64,000 nt of DNA from Bacillota bacterium. Its GTDB lineage: Bacteria > Bacillota > UBA4882 > UBA8346. The first letter of the stretch is position 1. Each line of letters begins with the position of its first letter. Below are positions 1 to 8,382 of the stretch, piece after piece. A program made the position numbers and the translations under genes. The stretch lies in NCBI GenBank assembly GCA_023429995.1, contig JAEZCE010000032.1, forward strand, positions 1-64,000, written 5' to 3'. The notes below the pieces were generated by a model that was not told the origin of the DNA, searched no databases, and saw nothing but the letters and a program-made list of their open reading frames with translations.

Positions 1-84
1 TTGTTTTTCAGACCTGCAATATAGTTTTTCTCATCAGTAATGTTGTTTTTCAGACCTGCAATATAGTTTTTCCCATCAGTAATG
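1..84. repeat. 42-bp tandem repeat, two copies, cut by the window edge
   Basis: Positions 1-42 and 43-84 are the same 42-base unit with one mismatch (T at 31, C at 73). A third copy begins at 85 but diverges after about eight bases. The unit is a multiple of three, so a coding frame would be kept: on the minus strand it reads as a 14-residue unit close to NITDEKNYIAGLKN. The array may continue to the left of the window. Confidence 0.85.
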
Positions 85-266
85 TTGTTTTGTTCATCCG
101 CAAAATCATTTCTCCCCTCTTTTGATAGTTTTCAGCGGGAAATGCAAAATGCCGCCGCCATCAGCGTAAAGAAAATCATGAGGGCCGGGAGGGGGAGGAG
201 GGCATTGAAAAATGAAAGGGGATGGGGATTGATTTGGAAGAAAGAATGATCGGGTCCCGGCAGGGA
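1..266 (-). pseudogene. possible broken membrane protein gene with 14-residue repeats
   Basis: One minus-strand frame is open from just after a TAA (269-267) to the window edge except for a single in-frame TGA (134-132). Before the TGA it encodes a hydrophobic stretch that looks like a membrane segment (including LMIFFTLMAAAFCISR). After it come a basic and acidic stretch and then the 14-residue repeats. This order, membrane segment then charged repeat tail, suggests one degenerate gene rather than chance. No convincing start codon with a ribosome site is visible; ATGs exist at 179 and 161. A plus-strand frame is also open through the repeats up to a TGA at 123, so the coding strand is not certain. 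No family is recognised. Confidence 0.3.
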
Positions 267-342
267 TTATTGGATGGCTGTGGAAATATATTGAACAAAT
301 TTATTTAAAATTTTGGACTTTCCGAGCGGGAGAGGAAACAAA

Positions 343-1212
343 ATGAAATACTTTATTGTCGATGTGTTTTGTAAAGGCAAATATTCAGGGAACCAACTGG
401 CGGTCGTCCTTTCCCCAAGCTCGTTATCGGGAGAGACGATGCAGGCCATTGCCAAAGAATTTCATTTCTCGGAAACCGCCTTCATTTTAGAAAACAATCC
501 GCGTGAAGGCTTGTATCGAGTACGGATCTTTACTCCCCAAAATGAAGTGCCTTTTGCCGGACATCCCACTTTGGGAAGCGCATTTATCATTCGAAAAGAA
601 TTCGAAAGGCGGAGTTGCAAAGGGGTACTCCTTGACCTGGATGTGGGAAAGATTCCCGTAACATTTGACGACGATCATGATATCCAGTGGATGAGACAAA
701 TCGAACCAACATTCGCTTCAATTCACCACCCGGGCGCCATCGCCGAATTGCTGGGCCTGTCAACGGATGAATTGGATGACCGGTTTCCGGTTCAAGCGAT
801 ATCCACCGGAATGGAATTTCTGCTTGTCCCCTTGAAGGACTTGAATGCGGTAAGAAAGGCATCCCTCAATTCGGGACGGTATCGGGAATATTTCACCGGT
901 TCCGAGCATCTGCCGATGTTCATCTTCTGCCCCGAGACCTATGAAACAACAAATGCCGTCCATTGTAGAATGTTTGCCGATGATTTGGCTATTCCGGAAG
1001 ACCCTGCCACAGGTAGCGCCAATGGGTGTTTGGCCGCTTACTTGGCCCATTACCGATATTTTGGCTCCCATGAAATCGACATCAGCGTTGAGCAAGGTTA
1101 TGAAATCGGCCGGCAATCCATTTTGTATATCAAGTCAAATCTGGAAAAGAACCGCTACAACATTGAGGTTGGCGGCAAAGTGAAAATGATAGCCCAAGGT
1201 GAGCTTATATAG
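343..1212 (+). CDS. PhzF family isomerase/epimerase-like protein
   Basis: A 289-residue member of the PhzF (diaminopimelate-epimerase fold) family. The N-terminal DVF...GNQLAVV block, a glutamate at residue 44 in HFSETAF, which matches the family's catalytic acid, and the PATGSANG block at 221-228 are all present. PhzF itself isomerises a dihydroxyanthranilate in phenazine synthesis, but most relatives in this lineage have unknown substrates and there are no phenazine genes here. The start is taken at ATG 343, which has a GAGAGG ribosome site; an upstream in-frame TTG at 313 adds ten unlikely residues. It stands alone, with a short gap to the next gene. Confidence 0.85.
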   Translation: MKYFIVDVFCKGKYSGNQLAVVLSPSSLSGETMQAIAKEFHFSETAFILENNPREGLYRVRIFTPQNEVPFAGHPTLGSAFIIRKEFERRSCKGVLLDLDVGKIPVTFDDDHDIQWMRQIEPTFASIHHPGAIAELLGLSTDELDDRFPVQAISTGMEFLLVPLKDLNAVRKASLNSGRYREYFTGSEHLPMFIFCPETYETTNAVHCRMFADDLAIPEDPATGSANGCLAAYLAHYRYFGSHEIDISVEQGYEIGRQSILYIKSNLEKNRYNIEVGGKVKMIAQGELI

Positions 1213-1288
1213 AAAATAGAAAACAAACCTTCCTTTTGGATGAAGAAAATGGTGTCAAGAAAATATTCCGAATGGAAACGAAAAAAGG

Positions 1289-2476
1289 ATGATTACAAAT
1301 TTTAAAATCACCCCCCGGGAGGCGCGTTGTTTTTTAATCCATTACCAGGGATTGAGCGGCGAAGACACGTTTGTTGGAGAGCGGGGAATACTGGAATACA
1401 TTCAAAGAGTCGGATGTATTCAGTATGATCCCTTAAATGTTGTGGGACGGAATCCCGATTTGGTTCTGCAGTCACGGATTCGAGGCTACCGCCCCGCTAT
1501 GCTGGAAAAAATGTTATACACGGACCGCTCCTTGCTGGACGGGTGGGATAAGATGATGGCCATTTACTTGCGGGAAGACTGGCCTTTTTTTCAGCGTCTG
1601 AGAAAAGAGAAGGAAAAAGAAGTGATCCGAAGTTTAAATTATCGCCACTCTCTTGAAGCGCTCGATTTTACCGAGGAAGTCCGTAAGAATCTGACAGCGA
1701 GAGGTCCGCTTCAATCCGCTCAAATTGACCTCGGGCAGGCCGGGAAAGGGCGCTGGGGACACCGGAACCTTTCCGGCGCCGCCATGGACTATCTGTTCAA
1801 TACCGGCGAATTAGGAATTTCCAAGAAAAAAAACACCCAGAAAATATACGACCGGATCGAAAATCTTCTTCCCCGTGAGCTGTTGGATGCTCCTGATCCT
1901 TTTGCCAACGATCACGATTTCGTAAAATGGTATGTCCAAAGAAGGATTGGCGGGATCGGATTCCTTTGGGGACGCAATGGCGGGGGGTGGCTGGGGCATT
2001 TTCTTGCGGATAAGAGTTTACGACTTGCGATCCTTTCTGAGCTGGTGGAAGAAAAAAGCCTAGTAAGCTTCTCCATCGAGGGAATGAAGGAAATATTTTA
2101 TATCAGGAAAGAAGATTTACCCCTTTTGGAGGGAATGAATCAACTGGAGAAAAGAATGCGTTTTTTGGCCCCCCTCGATAATCTCTTATGGGACCGGGAC
2201 CTGGTTGAAAAACTTTTCAACTTTAAATACACGTGGGAAGTTTATTTGCCCCCCGGCAAACGGAAATACGGTTATTACGTGCTGCCGGTGCTTTACGGCG
2301 ACCGGTTGATAGCCAGATTTGAACCGGAAAAGCGCCAAGGCACAAATCCTCTCCGGATTAAAAACTGGTGGTGGGAACGGGGGATCACGGAAACCAAAGA
2401 GATAAAGTCCGCCTTGAAAGCGTGCATCGAATCTTTCTCGGTATATTTACAAGGAGATCGTGATGAAAGCGGATAA
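1289..2476 (+). CDS. YcaQ/AlkX-like winged-helix DNA glycosylase
   Basis: A 395-residue protein of the HTH_42 (DUF1006) family that includes the interstrand-crosslink glycosylase YcaQ (AlkX). Near the N-terminus GCIQYDPLNV holds Q45-Y46-D47, matching the Q-hydrophobic-D catalytic motif described for the YcaQ branch rather than the QxQ of AlkZ. The rest shows the expected alternating winged-helix and all-beta pattern (for example FLAPLDNLLWDRD). A DNA-repair role in the cytoplasm is inferred from family. The start ATG lies directly behind an AAAAAAGG stretch, an awkward spacing, so the exact N-terminus is uncertain. Its last bases overlap the next gene, suggesting co-transcription. Confidence 0.8.
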   Translation: MITNFKITPREARCFLIHYQGLSGEDTFVGERGILEYIQRVGCIQYDPLNVVGRNPDLVLQSRIRGYRPAMLEKMLYTDRSLLDGWDKMMAIYLREDWPFFQRLRKEKEKEVIRSLNYRHSLEALDFTEEVRKNLTARGPLQSAQIDLGQAGKGRWGHRNLSGAAMDYLFNTGELGISKKKNTQKIYDRIENLLPRELLDAPDPFANDHDFVKWYVQRRIGGIGFLWGRNGGGWLGHFLADKSLRLAILSELVEEKSLVSFSIEGMKEIFYIRKEDLPLLEGMNQLEKRMRFLAPLDNLLWDRDLVEKLFNFKYTWEVYLPPGKRKYGYYVLPVLYGDRLIARFEPEKRQGTNPLRIKNWWWERGITETKEIKSALKACIESFSVYLQGDRDESG

Positions 2477-3317
2477 CGGCCTTTATCGCCCGCGTTTTAA
2501 AACAAATATAAGGAAAAGGGGTAAATGGCCTATGGAACGGCATCATCGAGAGTCTATAGCCAATTTGATAAGGGAATTCGAAGGGAATAGCTCGGTTAAA
2601 GCTTTGATTCTTGGTGGATCGTTGGCTCACGGGTTCGCTAAACCCGATTCCGACATCGATGTAACCTTTGTCGTTGAATCGGGCGATTTTCAAACACGGA
2701 AACACGATAACCGTCTGGTCTATAATAATAAAGAACTGTGTACTTATGAAAAAGGCTATATCGACGGTAAATATGTCGATGGCGAGTTGTTAAAGCTGAT
2801 AGCGCTTCGGGGGAGCGAACCCGCCCGGTATGCTTTCAAAGACAATACGGTATTGTTTTCCAGGATGGACAATATTACTGAATTATTAGCCGATATTGTA
2901 AGATATCCCGCAGAGGGAAAAGAAGAAAGAATCGACAGGTTTGCATCACAGTTGTTAGCCTGGAAATGGTATTATAGCGAGGCTGTTGTGAAGCACAACC
3001 GATATCTGAGTTTTCTTTCCCTTCAAAAGATCGTTTTGTTCAGCAGCCGGATCATCCTTACTTTCAATGAATTGCTATACCCCTATCATAAATGGCTATT
3101 GCAAGTCTTGCAAACGGCTGATCGAAAGCCCCCCGAAATGATATCAGACATCGAACAACTATTGTCAATGCCTTCGGCAGAGATTATCAACCGCCACTGC
3201 GACAAGATTCTTTCCTTTATCAACTGGGATGAGACTAAAATTTTCTGGCCGAATCAATTCATGAAAGACAGTGAATTGAATTGGATGAATGGAGAGCCTC
3301 CGATCGATGATTTATAA
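2463..3317 (+). CDS. nucleotidyltransferase domain protein
   Basis: About 284 residues with the minimal nucleotidyltransferase signature: GGS at residues 51-53 followed by DSDID, giving the two metal-binding aspartates at 64 and 66. The C-terminal part is helical and resembles the substrate-binding half of aminoglycoside-adenylyltransferase-like or MNT-type proteins, but no substrate can be named. The start at ATG 2463 has an AAGGAG six bases upstream and overlaps the preceding gene; a second candidate, ATG 2532 just before the conserved part, would drop 23 basic residues. A role in nucleotide transfer to a small molecule or protein is inference. Confidence 0.65.
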   Translation: MKADNGLYRPRFKTNIRKRGKWPMERHHRESIANLIREFEGNSSVKALILGGSLAHGFAKPDSDIDVTFVVESGDFQTRKHDNRLVYNNKELCTYEKGYIDGKYVDGELLKLIALRGSEPARYAFKDNTVLFSRMDNITELLADIVRYPAEGKEERIDRFASQLLAWKWYYSEAVVKHNRYLSFLSLQKIVLFSSRIILTFNELLYPYHKWLLQVLQTADRKPPEMISDIEQLLSMPSAEIINRHCDKILSFINWDETKIFWPNQFMKDSELNWMNGEPPIDDL

Positions 3318-3354
3318 GATTTACCATAATGTCCTTCTGGTGAGCTAAAAAACG

Positions 3355-4098
3355 ATGGAGAAAAAAAGTATGGAATATCGCAATATCAAAGCGGACATCC
3401 GGCCGGACCGAATCGGGGTCATTACCCTCAACCGCCCCGAAAAGCGAAACGCGATCAGCATTCAAATGCGCCAAGAAATCTCCCGCTGTCTTCACCAGTG
3501 GAGAGAAGCCTCTTGTATCGGCCTGGTAATATTCACGGGAGCAGGTTCGTCGTTTTCCGCCGGGTTTGATCTTCAAGAATTTGAAAATCCCGATTGTTTC
3601 CCGGAACTTCTCAAATCATCAACCCAATATCATTTGGATATCTGGAGTTTTCCCAAACCCGTGATAGCCGCAGTCAACGGTCCGGCAATGGGGGGCGGAT
3701 TCGATCTGGCAACCCTTTGCGACATCCGTCTGTGTTCCAAATCCGCTAGTTTCGGCCATCCGGAAATTAAGTTCGGCGCTCCGCCCATTTTCACGCCATT
3801 GCGATGGATTATCGGCGAGGGACGCACCCGCGAATTATGCTTAACCGGACGAAAGATCGACGCGGAGGAGGCCTTTCAAATCGGATTGGTTAGCCAGGTT
3901 CTTTCAAAAGATGAATTACTCCAACATTCACTGCGGATGGGCAAAACAATCTTGGAAACCCCGGATGAGGCTCTCAAGTTCACCAAAGAATATTTTATTG
4001 GCAATGCCGGAAAGGGATTTGAGGCTTCCTTTATCATCGAACACGATGAGGCATTTCGGAAAATTCTTCTTCCCAGGGCTAAAAAGGGATTGAAGTAA
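3355..4098 (+). CDS. enoyl-CoA hydratase/isomerase (crotonase) family protein
   Basis: A 247-residue crotonase-fold protein. The oxyanion-hole segments SAGFDLQEF and GGGFDLATLCDIRL are clear, followed by FGHPEIKFG. In rat enoyl-CoA hydratase two glutamates act on water; here the second (E137) is kept but the first position is D117, a conservative change also seen in isomerases and other crotonase branches. The reaction cannot be assigned, and no beta-oxidation genes are next to it. The start is ATG 3355 or ATG 3370, neither with a strong ribosome site. Confidence 0.75.
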   Translation: MEKKSMEYRNIKADIRPDRIGVITLNRPEKRNAISIQMRQEISRCLHQWREASCIGLVIFTGAGSSFSAGFDLQEFENPDCFPELLKSSTQYHLDIWSFPKPVIAAVNGPAMGGGFDLATLCDIRLCSKSASFGHPEIKFGAPPIFTPLRWIIGEGRTRELCLTGRKIDAEEAFQIGLVSQVLSKDELLQHSLRMGKTILETPDEALKFTKEYFIGNAGKGFEASFIIEHDEAFRKILLPRAKKGLK

Positions 4099-4164
4099 AA
4101 AGGAAGTCGGATTACAATTTGTATCCCAAAATTAAACTTCTATTGAAAAAGGAGGGGGCCCTGA

Positions 4165-4620
4165 ATGAACGTTTTAATCCGGGATTGCCGGATCGGAGAT
4201 AGTATTGACATTCAAGTTCTTAATCAAAATGAACTGGGATATGAGTACCCGCTCGAAGCCGTTGAGGGGAAATTGGAAAATTTGTTAAGGGAACGGACCC
4301 ATAAAATAGTGGTGGCTGTTGTTGACGGAAAAGTAATAGGTTATGTTCATGCCTGCGCCTATGATTTGCTTTATGCGCCTCCCTTGAAAAACATTATGGG
4401 AATCGCTGTATCATCAGATTTCAAAAAAAGAGGTATTGGTAAGAAACTCTTGAATTACGTTGAACAGTGGGCGCGCGATACCGGCGCTGATGGTGTACGT
4501 TTGGTATCCGGGGCTACCCGAACCGGCGCCCATGCATTTTATACTGCCTGCGGATACTCATGCAATAAAGAGCAGAAATATTTCATCAAATATTTTAAGG
4601 AAAAGGAGTCGAAATCATGA
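4165..4620 (+). CDS. GNAT family N-acetyltransferase
   Basis: A 151-residue GNAT protein. The acetyl-CoA binding segment is visible as IMGIAVSSDFKKRGIGKKLL, with the R/Q-x-x-G-x-G/A pattern (KKRGIGKK), and a following helix and strand end in FYTACGY. The substrate is unknown. The start ATG has a strong AAGGAGGG site. The stop overlaps the start of the next gene (ATGA), so the two are translationally coupled. Confidence 0.85.
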   Translation: MNVLIRDCRIGDSIDIQVLNQNELGYEYPLEAVEGKLENLLRERTHKIVVAVVDGKVIGYVHACAYDLLYAPPLKNIMGIAVSSDFKKRGIGKKLLNYVEQWARDTGADGVRLVSGATRTGAHAFYTACGYSCNKEQKYFIKYFKEKESKS

Positions 4621-5399
4621 AAACCCATTTGTTTTATTTTTCAGCAACCGGGAATTCTCTTGCCGTGGCGAAGGATCTTGCCGCTAAACTAACCGATGCC
4701 CAAATCTTTTCCATTCCCAAGGTCACAAATCAGCCCATTAAAAGTAACGCCGATAATTTGGGAATTATTTTCCCCGTGTATTACTTGGGAATGCCCCGAA
4801 TTGTGGTGGATTTTATCCATAGAATTCAACCGGAGAGGGCGAAATATATCTTTGCCATCTGTACTTACGGGGGATTAGCCGGCGGCGCTTTGTTGCAAAC
4901 CCAAAAATTATTGAACGCCGGAGGGTTGACCTTAAATGCCGGATTTACCATTAAAATGCCGGGCAACTACTTGGTAAAGTACGGGGCCTATTCAGACGAA
5001 AAACAAAAAAAGCTTTTTTTAAAAGAAAAACAAAAAGCCGCAACGATCGCCGGGATGATTGAAAATCAACAAAACAGCGCCATTGAAAGGAATAATTTTT
5101 TCATCAACGGAATCGGCAATATGGCTTATCGGTCAATGTTTCCAAAATTTCCAAAACTCGACCGGAATTTTAATGTCAACGAAAAATGTAATCATTGTCA
5201 TATTTGTGAAAAGGTGTGCCCCGTTCAAAACATTAAGATGGTCAATGAAAAGCCAAATTGGCTGGGAAATTGCGAGCATTGTCTGGCCTGTATTCAATGG
5301 TGCCCGGTGGAAGCCATAGAGTATGGGACTCAAACCATTAACAGAAAACGCTATCGTCATCCTGAAATATCCGCCAAAGATCTATTCCGTGAGTCTTAA
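4617..5399 (+). CDS. EFR1 family flavodoxin-ferredoxin fusion
   Basis: A 260-residue protein of the EFR1 type: an N-terminal flavodoxin-like domain (YFSATGNSLAVAKDL, FMN phosphate loop) and a C-terminal ferredoxin part with two [4Fe-4S] motifs, CNHCHICEKVCP and CEHCLACIQWCP. It is expected to pass electrons between a flavin and iron-sulfur clusters in the cytoplasm; its partner is not known. It starts inside the stop of the acetyltransferase gene. The pairing with a GNAT gene is probably local and not functional. Confidence 0.85.
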   Translation: MKTHLFYFSATGNSLAVAKDLAAKLTDAQIFSIPKVTNQPIKSNADNLGIIFPVYYLGMPRIVVDFIHRIQPERAKYIFAICTYGGLAGGALLQTQKLLNAGGLTLNAGFTIKMPGNYLVKYGAYSDEKQKKLFLKEKQKAATIAGMIENQQNSAIERNNFFINGIGNMAYRSMFPKFPKLDRNFNVNEKCNHCHICEKVCPVQNIKMVNEKPNWLGNCEHCLACIQWCPVEAIEYGTQTINRKRYRHPEISAKDLFRES

Positions 5400-5445
5400 A
5401 TCCCGGAATGGAACTATCACAAATACTCATCAAAAGGAAGTCATT

Positions 5446-6354
5446 ATGAAGAAAATTGTCCCTTACTTATGGTACGAAAATCAGACTGAAGAAGCTGTAA
5501 ATTTTTATACCGCTATTTTTCCCAATTCAAAGGTTATTAATGTTTTCCGTTATGGTAAGTCCGGAGCTGAAATAGCCGGCCGGGCGGAAGGTTCGGTTAT
5601 GTCGGTAACCTTTGAACTGGATGGGGAAGAGTTTGTGGCTTTTAACGGCGGCCCGCAGTTTTCATTCACACCTGCGGTGTCGTTTTTTGTAAACTGTCAA
5701 ACCGAAGAGGAAATGGAGAATCTTTGGGCCAAATTTCAGGCGGGTGGAACTGTCTTAATACCACTGGAAAAGTATCCCTTCCGTGAGAAATTTGGCTGGC
5801 TGACCGATCCATTCGGTGTTTCCTGGCAATTTTCTCTTTCCCTCCGTTCTCCTAAAATCACCCCCTTTTTGATATTTACCGGTGAACAAAACGGAAAAGC
5901 CGAAGAAGCAATGAATTTATATATTTCTTTATTTGAGGAATCGAAAATTCATCAAATTGAATATTATCATCAATCGAAAGGGGAACTGAAGCATACGGGC
6001 GCCGGAAAGAGCGTGAAAGAAGCTCTTTTCGCCTTGAATGGTCAAGAATTCCGCTGTGTCGACGGATATATGGCAAATCCATTCCCTTTTACTCCGGCCC
6101 TTTCTTTTTTTGTAAATTGCGAATCCCAGGAAGAGGTTGACAACCTATGGGAAAAGCTTTCCGAAAACGGAGAAAGCCAACAATGCGGATGGTTAAAAGA
6201 TAAATTCGGTTTGTCCTGGCAAATAATACCCACTGCATTGGGCGAGTTATTGCAAAATAGTAATGAAGAGCAGTCTGAAAGAATTATGGAAGAACTGTTT
6301 ACAATGAATAAAATTGAAATTGCCAAATTAAAAAAAGCTTTTGCCCAAAACTAA
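5446..6354 (+). CDS. double VOC (PhnB-like) domain protein
   Basis: About 302 residues made of two tandem PhnB-like VOC domains. Each starts with a P-[YF]-L-x-[YF] strand (IVPYLWYENQTEEAVNFYT and ITPFLIFTGEQNGKAEEAMN), contains a TPALSFFVNC or TPAVSFFVNC segment and ends with a GWLTDPFGVSWQ or GWLKDKFGLSWQ loop, so the gene is an internal duplication. PhnB-like proteins are annotated as glyoxalase/bleomycin-resistance superfamily or 3-demethylubiquinone methyltransferase-like, without an established reaction. The start ATG 5446 follows an AAGGAAG site; the frame is open further upstream but only over the end of the previous gene. Confidence 0.85.
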   Translation: MKKIVPYLWYENQTEEAVNFYTAIFPNSKVINVFRYGKSGAEIAGRAEGSVMSVTFELDGEEFVAFNGGPQFSFTPAVSFFVNCQTEEEMENLWAKFQAGGTVLIPLEKYPFREKFGWLTDPFGVSWQFSLSLRSPKITPFLIFTGEQNGKAEEAMNLYISLFEESKIHQIEYYHQSKGELKHTGAGKSVKEALFALNGQEFRCVDGYMANPFPFTPALSFFVNCESQEEVDNLWEKLSENGESQQCGWLKDKFGLSWQIIPTALGELLQNSNEEQSERIMEELFTMNKIEIAKLKKAFAQN

Positions 6355-6501
6355 TTAATCTTACGAAATATGGCGATGTCGCCAATTCATTATATGAAAT
6401 GATTTTCTAGTTCCATTATTGCAAATTTACAGGCCATTTGGTTCTCTTTTACTGTCTTGACAGATTATTATCAAAGGAAAGTGCAATCAAAATCAAGAAA
6501 A

Positions 6502-6531
6502 CGCACCTATCAATTTAAGAAAAGAGGTGCG
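6502..6531 (+). promoter_or_regulatory. hairpin that includes the Shine-Dalgarno of the next gene
   Basis: CGCACCT (6502-6508) is the exact inverse of AGGTGCG (6525-6531), with a 16-base A/T-rich loop. The right arm overlaps the ribosome site AAAGAGGTG (6521-6529) for the ATG at 6539, so folding would hide it. GTGC at 6481-6484 could pair with the left arm instead. A TTGACA lies upstream at 6457-6462 but no matching -10 was found. Translational control is inference. Confidence 0.45.
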
Positions 6532-6538
6532 CTTTTTG

Positions 6539-7204
6539 ATGAAAAAATTGATCATCGCCTTCGTTACATTTTTTGCGTTACTTTCTCTCACCGTTGGAAC
6601 CGCTTTTGGAAATGCCCTTTCTTTAGGGGCGGAAAATGGTATTATTTTAGCGCCTGCTGGGTTAGGGCTTGAGATGAGCGGAGCCTTTCAATCCGGAGAA
6701 AATCCTACGCCGCTTTATAATATGGAAATCGGTTATGGGATAACCCCGGCAGTTACCATCAGCGGTCAATTTTCAGGGGATTTTAAAGAGGGGTTTCATG
6801 GCCAAAAGTTGGTGAAAGCATTGATATCCCCAAGCCGTCACGGCAGCGGATACACAATTTACGGCGGTTTTGATCTGGATCAGTCGAAAGTTTCCAGCTA
6901 TGGCATATCATTATGGAAAGATACGCGGTTTTTTTATGGATACGGCAATTTGGAATCCAGGAGCGCCACATCAACCGATAAACAAAATCTAGTCCTAACG
7001 CCGGGCGTTAATGTTAAATTAGGTTCAAGATTCAGTGTAGGCGGAGAAATGGAATATAACACTTCGAATTGGAGTGGTCAGGAATTACGGGTGGGCGCTC
7101 AATACAGAGTAAGTCCTAAAATGGCTGCTAAGTTCGCGTATGAAAACGACTTGACGCATGATCACGAGAACTCTTTCCGCGCCGGAATCACCATCGGATT
7201 ATAA
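6539..7204 (+). CDS. exported protein with beta-barrel-like pattern
   Basis: A 221-residue protein with a clear signal peptide (MKKL, a hydrophobic core, cleavage near GTAFGNA). The mature part is rich in Gly, Ser, Tyr and Thr and shows repeated short strands with alternating polar and apolar residues (for example LRVGAQYRVSPKMAAKFAYE), ending in a strand FRAGITIGL. This resembles small outer-membrane barrels more than a typical Gram-positive secreted protein, although the last residue is Leu rather than the usual Phe or Trp. There is no enzyme motif. If it is a real barrel, the organism has an outer membrane. The ribosome site AAAGAGGTG lies within a hairpin. It is followed at once by a terminator. 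Confidence 0.55.
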   Translation: MKKLIIAFVTFFALLSLTVGTAFGNALSLGAENGIILAPAGLGLEMSGAFQSGENPTPLYNMEIGYGITPAVTISGQFSGDFKEGFHGQKLVKALISPSRHGSGYTIYGGFDLDQSKVSSYGISLWKDTRFFYGYGNLESRSATSTDKQNLVLTPGVNVKLGSRFSVGGEMEYNTSNWSGQELRVGAQYRVSPKMAAKFAYENDLTHDHENSFRAGITIGL

Positions 7205-7216
7205 AACAAAATAATG

Positions 7217-7255
7217 AAAAGGGCTGTCTTCATGGATTTGAAAGGCAGCCCTTTT
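7217..7255. terminator. bidirectional terminator between barrel gene and prs
   Basis: AAAAGGGCTG and CAGCCCTTTT pair over ten bases, extended by further pairs toward the loop, with A and T runs on the two sides, so it can act in both directions between two convergent genes. Confidence 0.85.
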
Positions 7256-7310
7256 ACGGTATTTCACAGTAAGTTTTTAACCAAAAGGATCGACCACGAT
7301 AAATGAATCG

Positions 7311-8267
7311 TTAATCAAATAATACGCTGACTGAGACATCCTGATGAATCCGGCGGATTGCGTCTCCAAGAAGCGGAGCTACGGATAATACGGTAACGTT
7401 CGGTAAAGTCCGTTCCGGTGTTAAAGGAACCGTATTACAAACCACGATTTCTTTAATGGCAGGATGGCTTAAACGCTCCATGGCGGGGGGAGAAAAAATA
7501 CTATGGGTTGTCAATAAATGAATTTCCGGTTTAGCGCCATGTTCCAGAAGGGTATTGACTACTTGGATGATACTGCCGGCCGTATCGACCATATCGTCAA
7601 TAATAATAGGAGCTTTTCCTTCAACCTCACCAATAAAGAAAGTGATTTCAGCGACATTGGGGGCAGGCCTGCGTTTGTACATTACTCCCAGGGGTAAGTC
7701 CAGACGGGTCGCCAGTTTTTCGGCTTTTTTAACACTGCCGGCATCCGGAGCAATGATCACCCCATCCGTAATTTTTTTCTGCTTAATATATTGAGCAAGC
7801 ATCGGGAGGGCTGTCAAATGGTCAACTGGAATATTAAAGAAGCCCTGAATTGCCGGAGAATGAAGATCCATGGTAATCACGCGATCCGAACCAACGGTCG
7901 AAATGATATCCGCAAGCATTCGGGCGGTAATCGGTTCACGGGGAGCGGATTTTTTTTCTTGACGGGCATAGCAATAATAGGGAATTACCGTTGTAATTCG
8001 TCCGGCGGAAGCTCTTTTTAAAGCATCAATCATGATCAAAAGCTCCATGATCGTGTCATTAATATTGTTGACACTATTGGCAAAGGATTGGACGATAAAA
8101 ACATCGGCTCCGCGACTACTTTCCTCAAAACGCACATAGATTTCACCGTTTGCAAAACGGGAAATTTTAACTCCGCCCAGTTTAATTCCTAAATAATCGG
8201 CAATTTCCTGCCCCAGCGGAGGATTTGAGGTTCCAGTGAATAATTTAAGTTGATTATATTGAGGCAT
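7311..8267 (-). CDS. prs: ribose-phosphate pyrophosphokinase
   Basis: 318 residues, the usual length for bacterial PRPP synthetase, which makes phosphoribosyl pyrophosphate from ribose 5-phosphate and ATP for nucleotide, histidine and tryptophan synthesis. The N-terminal LKLFTGTSNPPLGQEIA, the metal and ATP loop DLHSPAIQGFF, and the PRPP-binding IIIDDMVDTAGSI are present. The gene is transcribed leftward toward a shared terminator, with a GGTGGTG ribosome site upstream. In many Firmicutes prs follows glmU; here glmU is not in the window and rpmB lies upstream on the same strand, separated by its own terminator. Confidence 0.97.
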   Translation of the reverse strand: MPQYNQLKLFTGTSNPPLGQEIADYLGIKLGGVKISRFANGEIYVRFEESSRGADVFIVQSFANSVNNINDTIMELLIMIDALKRASAGRITTVIPYYCYARQEKKSAPREPITARMLADIISTVGSDRVITMDLHSPAIQGFFNIPVDHLTALPMLAQYIKQKKITDGVIIAPDAGSVKKAEKLATRLDLPLGVMYKRRPAPNVAEITFFIGEVEGKAPIIIDDMVDTAGSIIQVVNTLLEHGAKPEIHLLTTHSIFSPPAMERLSHPAIKEIVVCNTVPLTPERTLPNVTVLSVAPLLGDAIRRIHQDVSVSVLFD

Positions 8268-8382
8268 AACAGTTCACCACCAAGATTATTTGCACTTAAC
8301 CGCATTTACTTTAAAAACAGAAACATGTAAAGAAATTTACCGGCTGAGAAGGTATCCAGGTATCCATCGTAAAAAAGCAAAA

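Noticed and set aside
1..84. CRISPR array
   Set aside because: The two 42-bp units are directly adjacent without spacers and keep a coding frame.
132..134. Selenocysteine codon in the broken minus-strand gene
   Set aside because: No SECIS-like hairpin was seen directly after the TGA and the protein family is unknown, so a plain stop is more likely.
587..862. Opposite-strand frames over the PhzF gene and similar ones elsewhere
   Set aside because: They lie entirely over well-supported genes, lack ribosome sites and resemble no protein.
6457..6538. Complete sigma-A promoter for the barrel-like gene
   Set aside because: TTGACA is present but no acceptable -10 lies 16-18 bases downstream.
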